Below, in pieces: positions 7,202 through 15,895 of a DNA stretch of 58,170 nt; the first letter of the stretch is position 1, and every line of letters begins with the position of its first letter. A program made the translations under genes and the position numbers. Origin of the DNA: JALHNF01 sp031972295 (GTDB taxonomy: Bacteria; Patescibacteriota; Minisyncoccia; Phycocordibacterales; UBA5272); contig DALYEZ010000004.1 of assembly GCA_031972295.1 (NCBI GenBank), positions 1-58,170 of the forward strand, given 5' to 3'. Below the pieces are notes generated by a model. That model worked only from the letters and a program-made list of their open reading frames with translations, had not been told where the DNA came from and did not search any database.

Positions 7202-8458
7202 TTATTCTAACTCTTTTGTTTCTGACTCATTTACGACTTCAACTATTTCATCTTTAATAGCTTCCTCTTCACCAGCAATCACATCAGCAGCTTCTTCAGT
7301 TGGACCTTGTGTTGGCTCTTCGGCGTCAATAGAGACAATATCTATTTTCCAACCAGTAAGCTTGGCAGCGAGACGAACATTTTGCCCACCTTTTCCAATC
7401 GCAAGTGATTGTTCTGATTCAGAAACATACACAGTTGCTTTTTTCTCTTCTTCATTAAGTTCAATAGATTCAATTTCCGCAGGAGAAAGAGCGTCAGCTA
7501 CAAATTGCTCTGGAGTAGAGGACCATTCAATAAGGTCAATCTTTTCTCCGTTTAATTCTGTAGAGATAGTATTCACACGACTTCCACGCTGACCAACACA
7601 TGAACCAATAGGATCTATGGATTCATCTTGAGTGTACACCGCAACCTTTGACCGCGCGCCTGGCTCACGAGCAATTGCCTTTATTTCAACAACACCATTT
7701 GCAACTTCAGGAGATTCTTGTTTAAAAAGTTCAATCAAAAACTTAGGATGTGTACGCGAGAGGCGCATTGAGAATCCACTTCGAGATCCCTCATCGAGTG
7801 AGTACAAATATGCTCGCAATCGCATACCTGGGAAGTAGCGTTCGTTTTTGATTTGCTCATCCATAGGAAGCACCGCTGTGGCACGTCCGAGATCAACATA
7901 TACAATACCTCGTTCAATTCGCTGAATGGTACCTGAGACAATTGATCCTTCTTTGCCACCAAATTCCTGTACAACACTTTCTCGTTCTGCTTCACGCAAA
8001 CGTTGCATCACAACTTGCTTTGCAGTTTGTGCAGCAATACGTCCGAAATCATCACGAAGTTCAAGAGGGAAGACTACTTCATCTCCTACAACAGCATCTT
8101 TTTTAATGAGTCGTGCTTCAGAAAGAAGAATGTGGTGTTCCTCGTTGTATCGTGTTCGCGCATCAACAGGTTTCCCCTCAGCATCAAGTTCGATTTCTTC
8201 TTTTATTTCATTTCCCTCATCATCAAACTTTGGCATACGCACCGTACTCTCATCGGCAACGATTTTTACCTGTTCAAAATTCATGGCGCCAGAGTCCATG
8301 TCTAAGTGACAGCGAACAATCTGACCTTTTTCGCCGTAATCTTTCTTGTATGCTGCCGCGAGCGACTGCTCGATAGCGTCAATAATTTTTTCTTTAGGAA
8401 TACGCTTCTCCGTTTCAAGAATTTCAAGCGCAGCCTTCATTTGTTTAATGTCTAACAT
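7202..8458 (-). CDS. nusA: Transcription termination/antitermination factor NusA
   Basis: Binds RNA polymerase and nascent RNA and modulates pausing, termination and antitermination. The 418-aa protein has the N-terminal polymerase-binding domain (residues 1-150), an S1 domain (about 160-230), and two KH domains with GSCVGQRGSRVNTI and AIGKGGQNVRLAAKLTG. A Glu-rich acidic tail follows. I use ATG 8458 rather than TTG 8464, which has no support. The N-terminal domain carries an acidic insert after VRMPKFDDEG. Its leader holds a hairpin (8499-8523). nusA, ppa and the genes beyond it run in the same direction. Confidence 0.97.
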   Translation of the reverse strand: MLDIKQMKAALEILETEKRIPKEKIIDAIEQSLAAAYKKDYGEKGQIVRCHLDMDSGAMNFEQVKIVADESTVRMPKFDDEGNEIKEEIELDAEGKPVDARTRYNEEHHILLSEARLIKKDAVVGDEVVFPLELRDDFGRIAAQTAKQVVMQRLREAERESVVQEFGGKEGSIVSGTIQRIERGIVYVDLGRATAVLPMDEQIKNERYFPGMRLRAYLYSLDEGSRSGFSMRLSRTHPKFLIELFKQESPEVANGVVEIKAIAREPGARSKVAVYTQDESIDPIGSCVGQRGSRVNTISTELNGEKIDLIEWSSTPEQFVADALSPAEIESIELNEEEKKATVYVSESEQSLAIGKGGQNVRLAAKLTGWKIDIVSIDAEEPTQGPTEEAADVIAGEEEAIKDEIVEVVNESETKELE

Positions 8459-8498
8459 ATGCAATTGTTATGAAGTTGTAATGGGTATTTGAAACAAA

Positions 8499-8569
8499 AC
8501 GACCGAGCGGGTGGCTCAGTCGTATCTGTATCTAAGTAGGATAGTACTATAAAAATAATTTGTTTGCAA
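8499..8569 (-). promoter_or_regulatory. nusA promoter and leader hairpin
   Basis: On the minus strand TTGCAA (plus 8569-8564), a 17-base spacer and TACTAT (plus 8546-8541). The leader is about 75 bases and contains a 10-bp hairpin (8499-8508 with 8514-8523). Its only imperfect pair is U:G on the minus strand but C:A on the plus strand, which supports it forming in the nusA mRNA. Confidence 0.6.
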
Positions 8570-8676
8570 TTTCAAAAACTTACAACTAAAAACAAGCTGT
8601 GTTTTTAAGTATAATTAATATCGTTTAATAAAAATAACTAATGTGTTATGCTTCATTCCTACCTTTGAGGAACTGT

Positions 8677-8895
8677 ATGCTTGATGAAGACACTGCGAGA
8701 AAAGCACGGGCACGGATAAAGAGTGTTTTTGTGTCCCAAGAAATTTCTGATCAAATTCTAAGAATAGAAGAAGATTTAAAAAAAGGTGAGATTTACTTTT
8801 TTCTAAAGTCACGAGTAAGAATAGGGAGGGAGAGAAAAATGATCTTTAGACTAGACACCAATGGAAACACCATCAGCGTTGATCGTGAGTCCTAA
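8677..8895 (+). CDS. Hypothetical protein, 72 aa, with Shine-Dalgarno site
   Basis: Not recognised. It is a small charged protein beginning MLDEDTARKA, helical in its first half and beta-like in its second. The frame is open from 8641, but GAGGA at 8667-8671 is 5 bases before ATG 8677, so I use that start. It is a single gene with its own terminator, whose stem overlaps its stop codon. An extended -10 (TG then TATGCT, 8647-8652) may be the promoter. It belongs to the group of four SD-bearing solitary genes in the window. Confidence 0.62.
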   Translation: MLDEDTARKARARIKSVFVSQEISDQILRIEEDLKKGEIYFFLKSRVRIGRERKMIFRLDTNGNTISVDRES

Positions 8896-8914
8896 TCACA
8901 ATATGATTAGGACT
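8888..8914 (+). terminator. Terminator of the 72-aa gene
   Basis: An 11-bp perfect stem (8888-8898 with 8904-8914), loop CAATA, then a CTTTCTGTTT tail on the plus strand. The stem also holds the stop codon of the convergent gene at 8907. Confidence 0.8.
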
Positions 8915-10430
8915 CTTTCTGTTTAAGAATATCTTTAATAATATTCTTAATTTCATCAGCATTTACTTTTTGAAAATCTGAATATATTTTTTTATCAAGT
9001 AAAATATCTGCGAAGTCAGGACTTGTATACAACTTTTCAACTAAAACAGTCATTTGTTCCTCGGTTATTTCTTTCTCAGTTATAAGAGAGAGAATTAAGC
9101 CCATTGCTGCTTCAAGAAGATGCTTACTTGTATATATATCTTTTTGAAGGGTAAGTTTTTTCCCAGAAATATCTCTATATCCTCTGAGTAACTCTTGTTT
9201 ATTTATCGGAATATTCTTTATAGATGCAGAAAGAAGTCCATTTCGTATACTTTTCTGATAAAAAGGAGTTTTATTTGCACTTTTATTCTTAGACTCGGAT
9301 AACCCTAAACTTTTTTCATTATTGTGATCAAAAAGCTTTTGTATACCTTGAAGAAGACCCCTTATTCTTTGCTCCACCGTTGGTTGCGACTCTAGTTTTG
9401 TTTTTGTTTTTTTAGCAATTGTATTGATTTGTGCTAGGCGAGTAGAAACAGTTCTAGGGTTCACAAAACGAACTCCTCCATCAACACTTTGATAATCAAA
9501 ATTACCTGTACTGTATTTTTGGATGTGCACATTTCCAAAATCAATGAATACGACTTCAGCATCTGGAGAGGTAACATCGCCTTTTATCATGATATTTCGA
9601 TCATGACAGTCTACTAAATAGATACTTTTTTGCTCTAAAAGCTCAATGCTTTTATTAATTTTAGCAATTATTTCTGGCGCTACCTGAAACCCAAGTCTCC
9701 CTAGTTCATTCGTCACAAAATTTGCATTTCGTATTCCTGCACGAATACCCTCTTCTGTATTAGGTGTTTCTTCAAAGAAAACTTCCGAAACAATTGTATG
9801 CAACTCATTAAATGAGAGACTCTCAATATCTTCATCTGTCATATCTACAAAAGGCCCTATTCCTGATCGGGCAACCATACCTGACTTTGCCCTATACTCT
9901 TTTATCGAGCGTTTAATAAGTTCCTCATACTGAATATGAGCAAGATCCTTTCCTGGAACAAGATCCATAAACATAACATCAGCATACTCACCCGAAAAAC
10001 CAAGTATTTCAAATTCCTCTTGTAACTCTTCAGTTACTCTAAAACTACAATGCGTGTAAGGTTTTGGACAAGTCCCTGTTTCTGAACTTGAGCTTAAGAT
10101 TTTATAAACTAATTGCTGTGTTTCAAACTCCTTTTGTATGGCTTCGCGACTTCCAATTTTTAAAAGTTTAAGTGATTTTAAAAACTTCAAAGCAACACCT
10201 TCTGCCGCTTGATCAAATAAATCTCCAAATATTTTAAGTTTATCTGGATCAACAAAACCAATCACACCATTATTTCCCTCGTTAATTTTTTTGACCGAAT
10301 GGGTACGAAAGAGTTCGATTGTTGCAATAACAAGCTCTTCTCTTTTTTCCAACAACTCTTCGTTGTCCTGCTTTTCAAGCTCTGTTTTTAATTGTGATAC
10401 ATCAGGGTTACCTAGAAATTCTAATGCCAT
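8907..10430 (-). CDS. Kinase-fold protein of unknown substrate (APH/ABC1/RIO-like)
   Basis: The 507-aa protein has the key residues of the protein-kinase/aminoglycoside-phosphotransferase fold in the right order. These are a lysine in VALKFLK (Lys82), a helix-C glutamate near 101-103, a hinge-like MDLVPGKDL (155-163), a catalytic loop DCHDRN (Asp274 to Asn279, as in the D-x-H-x-x-N of APH-type kinases), and a metal-binding IDFGN (Asp297). About 60 residues are inserted between hinge and catalytic loop, and a C-terminal helical region of about 200 residues follows. It has no membrane span. The promoter TGG-TATAGT lies 18 bases upstream. The substrate cannot be read from the sequence; protein, lipid or small molecule are open. 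Confidence 0.72.
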   Translation of the reverse strand: MALEFLGNPDVSQLKTELEKQDNEELLEKREELVIATIELFRTHSVKKINEGNNGVIGFVDPDKLKIFGDLFDQAAEGVALKFLKSLKLLKIGSREAIQKEFETQQLVYKILSSSSETGTCPKPYTHCSFRVTEELQEEFEILGFSGEYADVMFMDLVPGKDLAHIQYEELIKRSIKEYRAKSGMVARSGIGPFVDMTDEDIESLSFNELHTIVSEVFFEETPNTEEGIRAGIRNANFVTNELGRLGFQVAPEIIAKINKSIELLEQKSIYLVDCHDRNIMIKGDVTSPDAEVVFIDFGNVHIQKYSTGNFDYQSVDGGVRFVNPRTVSTRLAQINTIAKKTKTKLESQPTVEQRIRGLLQGIQKLFDHNNEKSLGLSESKNKSANKTPFYQKSIRNGLLSASIKNIPINKQELLRGYRDISGKKLTLQKDIYTSKHLLEAAMGLILSLITEKEITEEQMTVLVEKLYTSPDFADILLDKKIYSDFQKVNADEIKNIIKDILKQKES

Positions 10431-10489
10431 ATTTTAGTGATACTCTTAACTATACCACTTGGCATATTAGTATGTCTTCGAGAGACAAA

Positions 10490-11716
10490 TCACTCGTACC
10501 GCAACGCTTCTGTTGGAGACTTCTGAGCAGCTTTGCGAGCGGGGTAGATTCCGAAAACAAGACCAATAGATACCGCTACAGCAAGGCCAATTACCATTCC
10601 CTGTATTGGGAATTCGAAACTCCAGTCGAGTTTTGCAAAATTGCGAATACCATATGCTGCCAAATAAGAAACGCCGCCACCTAACATAATCCCTATAATT
10701 CCCCCAACTCCAGTCAACATAATCGCCTCAATCAAAAACTGCATGAGAATATCTTTGTTTGTTGCTCCAACCGCTTTACGTAGACCGATTTCTCGTGTTC
10801 GCTCTGACACCGACACAAGCATAATATTCATAATTCCAACCCCTCCTACCACAAGTGAGATAGCAGCAACCGCTATCAAAAAGAGGCTGAAACCTGTAGT
10901 AATCGCACCCAAGCGGTCAGCCAAATCTGCTTGTGGTTGTACGTCAAAATCATCATCTTCACCCACCTGAATATTATGAGTAAAGCGAAGTGTACGTTTG
11001 ATGTCTTCTACTGTTGCATTGATATTCACCTCATCATCAACTTCAATAAGAAAGTTGCCGTAATTTTTTGCATTTAAAATAGTGTTTTGAAATGTGCTAA
11101 TGGGTAAAAAAACAGACTGATCGTACCCAAAAAGTGCGAGCTGGCCTTTTTCTGGAAGAACTCCAATAACACGAAAAGAGTTATTTTTTACTTTAATAAT
11201 CTGACCTATCGGATCTTCACCTGGAAAAAGTTCTTTGCGTACCGTGTGTCCAATGACAGCAACCTTCGTGGCACCACGCACATCATCAAAAGATATGAAG
11301 TCACCCTGCGCTGGAGTAAGTGAGAACGCGCGTTCCCATTCTGGAGTAATACCTTGCACGGCACCGTCAAACGCCTCACTACCAAACGTAATTCGTTGGC
11401 TGTTAAACGCCGAGGCTAGTACTAAACGAGCATTTGGTACATTCGTTTTTTTACGAAGCTCTGCAAGATCACGATCATCAAGCGCATCTGTTGGTTGCGG
11501 TGGACCGCCGGCCTGACGGCTATCACTTACAAAAATAATCTTAGAACCCAAACTATCCACCTGATCCAAAATAAGTCTCTGTGCTCCAGCACCAAGCGAC
11601 ATCACAATCATGATAGACATGATTCCGATCACAATACCTAGAATAGTAAGCAGTGAGCGACCTTTACTTGTCGAGAGTCCGTTATATGCAGATTTTATGC
11701 TATCAGTGAGTATCAT
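10490..11716 (-). CDS. MacB/FtsX-type ABC transporter permease
   Basis: The 408-aa protein has the MacB layout. It has one N-terminal membrane helix (about 20-45, after KGRSLLTILGIVIGI), a large extracytoplasmic MacB-PCD domain (about 50-270), then three C-terminal helices of the FtsX domain with the typical SERTREIGLRKAVGA coupling segment. It has no ATPase domain of its own; the partner ATPase is the gene just upstream, 9 bases away. Such pairs usually move peptides, lipoproteins or amphiphilic compounds by a mechanotransmission cycle. The substrate is unknown. It is the last gene of the unit controlled by operator A. Confidence 0.92.
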   Translation of the reverse strand: MILTDSIKSAYNGLSTSKGRSLLTILGIVIGIMSIMIVMSLGAGAQRLILDQVDSLGSKIIFVSDSRQAGGPPQPTDALDDRDLAELRKKTNVPNARLVLASAFNSQRITFGSEAFDGAVQGITPEWERAFSLTPAQGDFISFDDVRGATKVAVIGHTVRKELFPGEDPIGQIIKVKNNSFRVIGVLPEKGQLALFGYDQSVFLPISTFQNTILNAKNYGNFLIEVDDEVNINATVEDIKRTLRFTHNIQVGEDDDFDVQPQADLADRLGAITTGFSLFLIAVAAISLVVGGVGIMNIMLVSVSERTREIGLRKAVGATNKDILMQFLIEAIMLTGVGGIIGIMLGGGVSYLAAYGIRNFAKLDWSFEFPIQGMVIGLAVAVSIGLVFGIYPARKAAQKSPTEALRYE

Positions 11717-11725
11717 ATATGTATA

Positions 11726-12442
11726 TTATTTTACGGCTTCACCCTTCTTTGCCCGATCAATAACTTTTTCATCACCAACTACCAAGCCGTCTTTAATACG
11801 AATAATACGCTCAGCATTTCGCGCTGTGTTGGGTTCGTGAGTAATAAGAAGGATTGTTGCGCCCTTATCGTGTAAATCACGCAATGTGTCCATCACCGCT
11901 TGTCCTGAAACAGAGTCAAGGTTCCCTGTTGGTTCGTCGGCAAAAATAACTTCAGGGTTACATACAAGCGCCCGTGCTATTGCCACACGTTGCTTTTCAC
12001 CACCAGAGAGTTTTTGTACAAGATATCCTTTTCGGTGATCAAGTTTTACTGCAGCAATCGCATCGTCCACTCGTTTTGCCCAATCTTTTTTTGGAATGTC
12101 AGAATAAAAGAGGGGGAGTTTTACATTTTCATACACTGTTTCTTTTGCAAGAAGGTTAAACGACTGAAACACAAAACCCAGCTTTTCGTTTCGTAGATTA
12201 GCTAATTCATCATCGGTAAGATTCTCTACATTTCTTCCAGAGAGGAGATATTTTCCGAGTGTGTGCCGATCAAGGAGTCCAAGGACGTGAAGAAGGGTGG
12301 ACTTTCCAGACCCTGACGGACCCATGATTGCCACAAATTCTCCCTTATTCACCGTAAGAGTCGCATCAACAAGGGCCTTGGTTTCAAAGCCATCTCCCAT
12401 ATAAATCTTGGACACTCGCTCGAGCTCAATCAAAGGCTTCAT
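11726..12442 (-). CDS. ABC transporter ATP-binding protein, MacB/LolD type
   Basis: The 238-aa ATPase powers the permease encoded 9 bases downstream. It has Walker A GPSGSGKST (residues 41-49), signature LSGGEKQ, Walker B VIFADEP followed by TGNLDS, and the H-loop THEPN. The start at 12442 is supported by the predicted promoter: TAACAT (minus strand) ends 6 bases before the ATG, which predicts a leaderless mRNA. That -10 overlaps operator A, one of three copies of the same near-palindrome, so this unit is probably controlled by the MarR protein at 16349. Confidence 0.95.
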   Translation of the reverse strand: MKPLIELERVSKIYMGDGFETKALVDATLTVNKGEFVAIMGPSGSGKSTLLHVLGLLDRHTLGKYLLSGRNVENLTDDELANLRNEKLGFVFQSFNLLAKETVYENVKLPLFYSDIPKKDWAKRVDDAIAAVKLDHRKGYLVQKLSGGEKQRVAIARALVCNPEVIFADEPTGNLDSVSGQAVMDTLRDLHDKGATILLITHEPNTARNAERIIRIKDGLVVGDEKVIDRAKKGEAVK

Positions 12443-12470
12443 CTACCAATGTTAGCATGTTAAGCGTTGG
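12443..12470 (-). promoter_or_regulatory. Operator A and promoter of the second exporter unit
   Basis: On the minus strand, CTTAACATGCTAACATTGG (plus 12464-12446) is identical over 19 bases to operator B. The near-palindrome core is TTAACATGCTAA (12452-12463). A TAACAT -10 is embedded in it, with TTTACT 17 bases upstream as a weak -35. A repressor bound here would block the promoter. Confidence 0.65.
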
Positions 12471-12485
12471 AAGTAAAAACGAGCT

Positions 12486-12953
12486 TTATTGCACCACCTG
12501 TCCGTCAGAAAGTCGTACTATTCTGTCGGCGAGTTTTCCATACTCTTCTTCATGAGTCACCATTACAATTGTCTGACCTTTTTTGTGCAAGTCCTGAAAA
12601 AGATTCATGACCATTTGTCCAGATTCAGAGTCAAGATTTGCAGTTGGNNNNNNNNNNNNNNNNNNNNNNNNNNNNNNNNNNNNNNNNNNNNNNNNNNNNN
12701 NNNNNNNNNNNNNNNNNNNNNNNNNNNNNNNNNNNNNNNNNNNNNNNACTTCAACGTCATCAATTACAATACTTCCACCTGTAGGATGATCGAGAAGGGA
12801 AACCTGATAGAGCACAGTTGATTTTCCCGCGCCTGAACGACCCATGATAGCAATAAACTCTCCGGTGTTAATATCCAGATCAATGCCTTTAAGAACTTTA
12901 GTGATGAGTTCTCCTTCCTGAAATGTTTTTGTTAAATTACGTACAGTAATCAT
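12486..12953 (-). CDS. ABC transporter ATP-binding protein, interrupted by an assembly gap
   Basis: This is a second MacB/LolD-type ATPase. It keeps Walker A GRSGAGKST (residues 38-46) and, after the gap, the end of Walker B and D-loop (PTANLDSES) and the H-loop THEEE. The 100 N run removes the Q-loop, signature and most of Walker B. Compared with the sister ATPase at 11726, about 97 residues should lie where the placeholder gives 34, so roughly 290 bases are missing and the apparent 155-aa length is false. It starts 5 bases after the stop of its permease partner (12959-14197) and completes the adaptor-permease-ATPase unit. Confidence 0.9.
   Translation of the reverse strand: MITVRNLTKTFQEGELITKVLKGIDLDINTGEFIAIMGRSGAGKSTVLYQVSLLDHPTGGSIVIDDVEXXXXXXXXXXXXXXXXXXXXXXXXXXXXXXXXXXPTANLDSESGQMVMNLFQDLHKKGQTIVMVTHEEEYGKLADRIVRLSDGQVVQ
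12648..12747. other. Scaffold gap of 100 N
   Basis: Exactly 100 undetermined bases, the conventional placeholder for a gap of unknown length. It lies inside an ABC ATPase gene. The frame happens to stay open across it, but the spacing of motifs shows that its length is not real. Confidence 0.99.
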
Positions 12954-12958
12954 AAATA

Positions 12959-14197
12959 TTATCTTCCTAGAATTGCATTAAGGGTGTTTTGACGAACAAT
13001 CATTTTTGCAGGAATATAGCCAGCAATAATTGCGGTGAAAACAAGAATACCCATACGAATAAGTGTGCCGTCGATTGGCGCAACTAAGATACCATCACTA
13101 AAAGGAAAGTCGATTGGGTTTGCTTCAAAAAATGGAACGAGTAGACCATACGTAATCATGATACCAATTCCAGAACCAATAACACTATAAAAGAAAGACT
13201 GCATAACATACGCATACTCAATAGATCGTTCAGAAACACCAATACCTTTTAATATGCCAATATATTTTCTGCGAGTCACCGCATTGATAAACACCACAAT
13301 AAAAAGCGTAATCGACGCAACTACAATTCCAATAGACCCAAAGAAATTTCCAAGAGTACCGAAAAGTGCGGCTATATCTTTTACAAAACTCGGTGTCCCT
13401 TCCTCAAAGGTTTGAATCTTGGCAAATTGCCCATAGCCATTTTCTTTTAGCGTTCTCTGCAGTGCAAGCGCGGCGGCATCACTTGTTGTCTTAATACCGA
13501 TTTCATCTGCATCGTAGTTTACAGCGCCAGTAAATTTCAAAAATTCACCCTCTGCCATATATGCACGCCCACTAATAACATCGGCCTTCGCTTGAATAAT
13601 TCCAACAATAGTGTACTCCTTTGTGTTGTCACCAATCTTTACACGAATCTTGTCGCCTGTGGCTACACCTTTAAGTGCAGGTCTGTTGTCATCTGCTTGA
13701 TACTTTTCCACTAAATCTTTTCCGAGCACTATCACATCTGAATCTCCGGCTTCTAAAAACCGTCCTTCAATCATTTTTCCTGAGAGCCCACCGAATGCAT
13801 CTTCTTGCACGGGGTTTATACCCACAAGCGGCGCACCTACTTTATTTGGTTCGTCAGCATCTTTCCGTGTCTTGTATCCAGCTTCAAGTGTTGCACCTTC
13901 AATGTATCGAGTACTATATGCAGTTACGTCAGGGTTCGAACGAATGAGAGATAAAATCTCCGTCGTTTTTTCTATCTGCTTTTTCTCATCAAGAGGGGAG
14001 ACGGTGAGATCACCATTTAATCGTGTTTTAAATTCTTGATTGATTCCAATAATAAGCCCCACTAAAATTCCTGAGGTCATCACCAGGTTCAAAAAAGTGA
14101 GCGTCATGATAAAGACAATGAGGCTCGTTGTCCAAATACTGGACCGCTTCACTTGGCGATAGGCTAAAAACCAGCCTACCTGAATATCCTTCAGCAT
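12959..14197 (-). CDS. FtsX-family ABC transporter permease
   Basis: 412 aa: N-terminal membrane helix (about 25-50), an extracytoplasmic domain (about 55-280) and three C-terminal helices with the coupling segment TRRKYIGILKGIGVSERS, ending in IPAKMIVRQNTLNAILGR. It diverges from the MacB permease at 10490, so the two are not a recent duplication. It is middle gene of the unit adaptor-permease-ATPase, with 3- and 5-base gaps to its neighbours. It probably exports the same or related compounds as the second unit, since both share an operator. Confidence 0.92.
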   Translation of the reverse strand: MLKDIQVGWFLAYRQVKRSSIWTTSLIVFIMTLTFLNLVMTSGILVGLIIGINQEFKTRLNGDLTVSPLDEKKQIEKTTEILSLIRSNPDVTAYSTRYIEGATLEAGYKTRKDADEPNKVGAPLVGINPVQEDAFGGLSGKMIEGRFLEAGDSDVIVLGKDLVEKYQADDNRPALKGVATGDKIRVKIGDNTKEYTIVGIIQAKADVISGRAYMAEGEFLKFTGAVNYDADEIGIKTTSDAAALALQRTLKENGYGQFAKIQTFEEGTPSFVKDIAALFGTLGNFFGSIGIVVASITLFIVVFINAVTRRKYIGILKGIGVSERSIEYAYVMQSFFYSVIGSGIGIMITYGLLVPFFEANPIDFPFSDGILVAPIDGTLIRMGILVFTAIIAGYIPAKMIVRQNTLNAILGR

Positions 14198-14200
14198 ATG

Positions 14201-15763
14201 TTATTTACTGAGAGGTATAACAATCTCTTCGCCACCTACGAGTCCTTCTAGAATTTCTCGTTCACCATCACTACCTAAAATTCCTTGTTTTACAATTACC
14301 TCCTTTGTTGTATCTCCCGTCTTCACTGTTACAAATCGTCCATTGTCACCTGTTTGCACTGCGCGCGCAGGAACAGAAACAACATTTTCTTTTTGACTCG
14401 TAATGATGTCAATGTTTGCTGTCATACCTGACTTAATACGCTCGTCTTTTTTTACAAACTGCAATGTGGCCTTGTATGTTGACACTCCGTCTGAAACAGT
14501 TTCCGCTGGATCAATTTTTGTTACCACTGCATCAAATGTAGTTTCTTTTCCAAATGCCTCAATCCATACTGACGCTTTGTTTGAAAGTGCGACGCGAGCA
14601 ACATCAACTTCCGGAATCTTTGCCTCAATTTCAAAAGCGCTTTCAGAAATCATCACAATAACAGGAGTGCTCGGAGATGCGTACTGTCCTTGCTTTGCAT
14701 CAACCTTAGTAACTCGTCCGGTAAATGGAGCAACGATAATAGTCTGACTCACATCTGCCTGAGCTTGTGCTACACGAGCTTGTGCTTGTTTTACCGCTGC
14801 TTCTTGAGCTCGAATTTTTTGTTCATCAGTTCCTGAAAGGGTAATTTCAAGATCATTTTCGGCACGCTGTACAAGAAGTTTTTGTGATGAGATTGTATTT
14901 CGTTTTGTAGAAACTTCAGAAAGAGCAGTATTGATTGTTACTTTTGCAAGTGTCACTGAAGCGCGATACGCATCAAGATTTCTGTCGGAAAGCGCACAAG
15001 AGATGGTTAGTAAGTTATTTACCTGTCGCACAAATTGATCAATTTTCTGTAAATCGTCGTACGCATTTTTGAGTGCAAGATCGACAGCATCACCATTTGC
15101 GGTATCTACAGTATCAATAGATGTTTGAATATTTTTGAGCGCAGCATCAACATTAAATCGGGCATCAGTAACACTGGTCTCTGCTTGTGAGTCACATGTC
15201 GCAAAGGTAAGCTCATACCCAACTCCAAATCTTCCCTCAAAAAGAGCTGCGAGCTTTACTTGAATACCATCGCTCGCATTTGTAAATGCGCTCCGTAATG
15301 TATCTCGTGCATTTATATGACTATTCGCAAGATCTTGTTTTGCAGACGCGAGTGCAGTTTCTTTAATTTGAATTTCTTCTGGTCGAGCGCCGCGCTTAAG
15401 TTCATCTAAAGTCGCACGTGCAGAATCAAGTCCCGCTTGTACTTCTTGCAATCGTCCATAAAGGTCGCCGTTGGAAACAGATGCGAGCACAGCGCCACGT
15501 ACAACAACACTATTCACTTCCGCATTCACGCTTCGTACCACACCACCTCGCTCAAAAGAGAGATTTACTTCTTGCGCAGGCTTTACTCGTCCAGTAATGT
15601 TGACCACTTCTTCGATAGTTCCTTTCTTTGCAGTTACAGTTTGTGTCGTTGCATCACCATTGTCACCTCCGCCACTAAAGGCAAAAAAGAGTCCGAGAGC
15701 AATGACAACTCCAATAATCCATCGCTTATATTTTTTCCAAAACTGCTGTGCTTTTTGTTTCAT
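14201..15763 (-). CDS. HlyD/MacA-type efflux adaptor
   Basis: 520-aa periplasmic-adaptor-like protein, held by an N-terminal membrane helix (about residues 14-30). Next come a barrel-sandwich half (about 60-100), a long predicted helical hairpin (about 100-345, with an unusually long middle part holding three Cys), the second barrel-sandwich half (VAPFTGRVTKVDAKQGQYAS near 350) and a beta-barrel plus proximal domain. In Gram-negatives MacA links MacB to TolC. Patescibacteria are thought to lack a standard outer membrane, so here it may act as an extracellular gate or substrate collector. It is the first gene of its unit, under operator B. Confidence 0.92.
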   Translation of the reverse strand: MKQKAQQFWKKYKRWIIGVVIALGLFFAFSGGGDNGDATTQTVTAKKGTIEEVVNITGRVKPAQEVNLSFERGGVVRSVNAEVNSVVVRGAVLASVSNGDLYGRLQEVQAGLDSARATLDELKRGARPEEIQIKETALASAKQDLANSHINARDTLRSAFTNASDGIQVKLAALFEGRFGVGYELTFATCDSQAETSVTDARFNVDAALKNIQTSIDTVDTANGDAVDLALKNAYDDLQKIDQFVRQVNNLLTISCALSDRNLDAYRASVTLAKVTINTALSEVSTKRNTISSQKLLVQRAENDLEITLSGTDEQKIRAQEAAVKQAQARVAQAQADVSQTIIVAPFTGRVTKVDAKQGQYASPSTPVIVMISESAFEIEAKIPEVDVARVALSNKASVWIEAFGKETTFDAVVTKIDPAETVSDGVSTYKATLQFVKKDERIKSGMTANIDIITSQKENVVSVPARAVQTGDNGRFVTVKTGDTTKEVIVKQGILGSDGEREILEGLVGGEEIVIPLSK

Positions 15764-15783
15764 ATCTAGTGTATTTGAATAAC

Positions 15784-15818
15784 TCCAATGTTAGCATGTT
15801 AAGTATTTTTAGGCAAAA
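15784..15818 (-). promoter_or_regulatory. Operator B and promoter of the adaptor-permease-ATPase unit
   Basis: On the minus strand, TTGCCT (plus 15818-15813), a 17-base spacer and TAACAT (plus 15795-15790). The operator CTTAACATGCTAACATTGG (plus 15803-15785; core 15791-15802) covers the spacer end and the -10. The leader would be about 20 bases. Confidence 0.68.
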
Positions 15819-15822
15819 ATCT

Positions 15823-15854
15823 AACCCCGAAACACATCCATGTGTTTCGGGGTT
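15823..15854 (-). terminator. Terminator of the retropepsin-like gene
   Basis: A perfect 15-bp stem (15823-15837 with 15840-15854) around a 2-base loop, followed on the minus strand by AGATTTTTG. It isolates the gene at 15896 from the efflux unit, whose promoter starts right after it. Confidence 0.9.
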
Positions 15855-15895
15855 CAGAAGAAACCTAACTTGCCTTCGCGACCACTCTTTCGTAA

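Noticed and set aside
12489..12821. Plus-strand frame across the N run.
   Set aside because: It exists only because N bases give no stop; it is antisense to the ABC ATPase.
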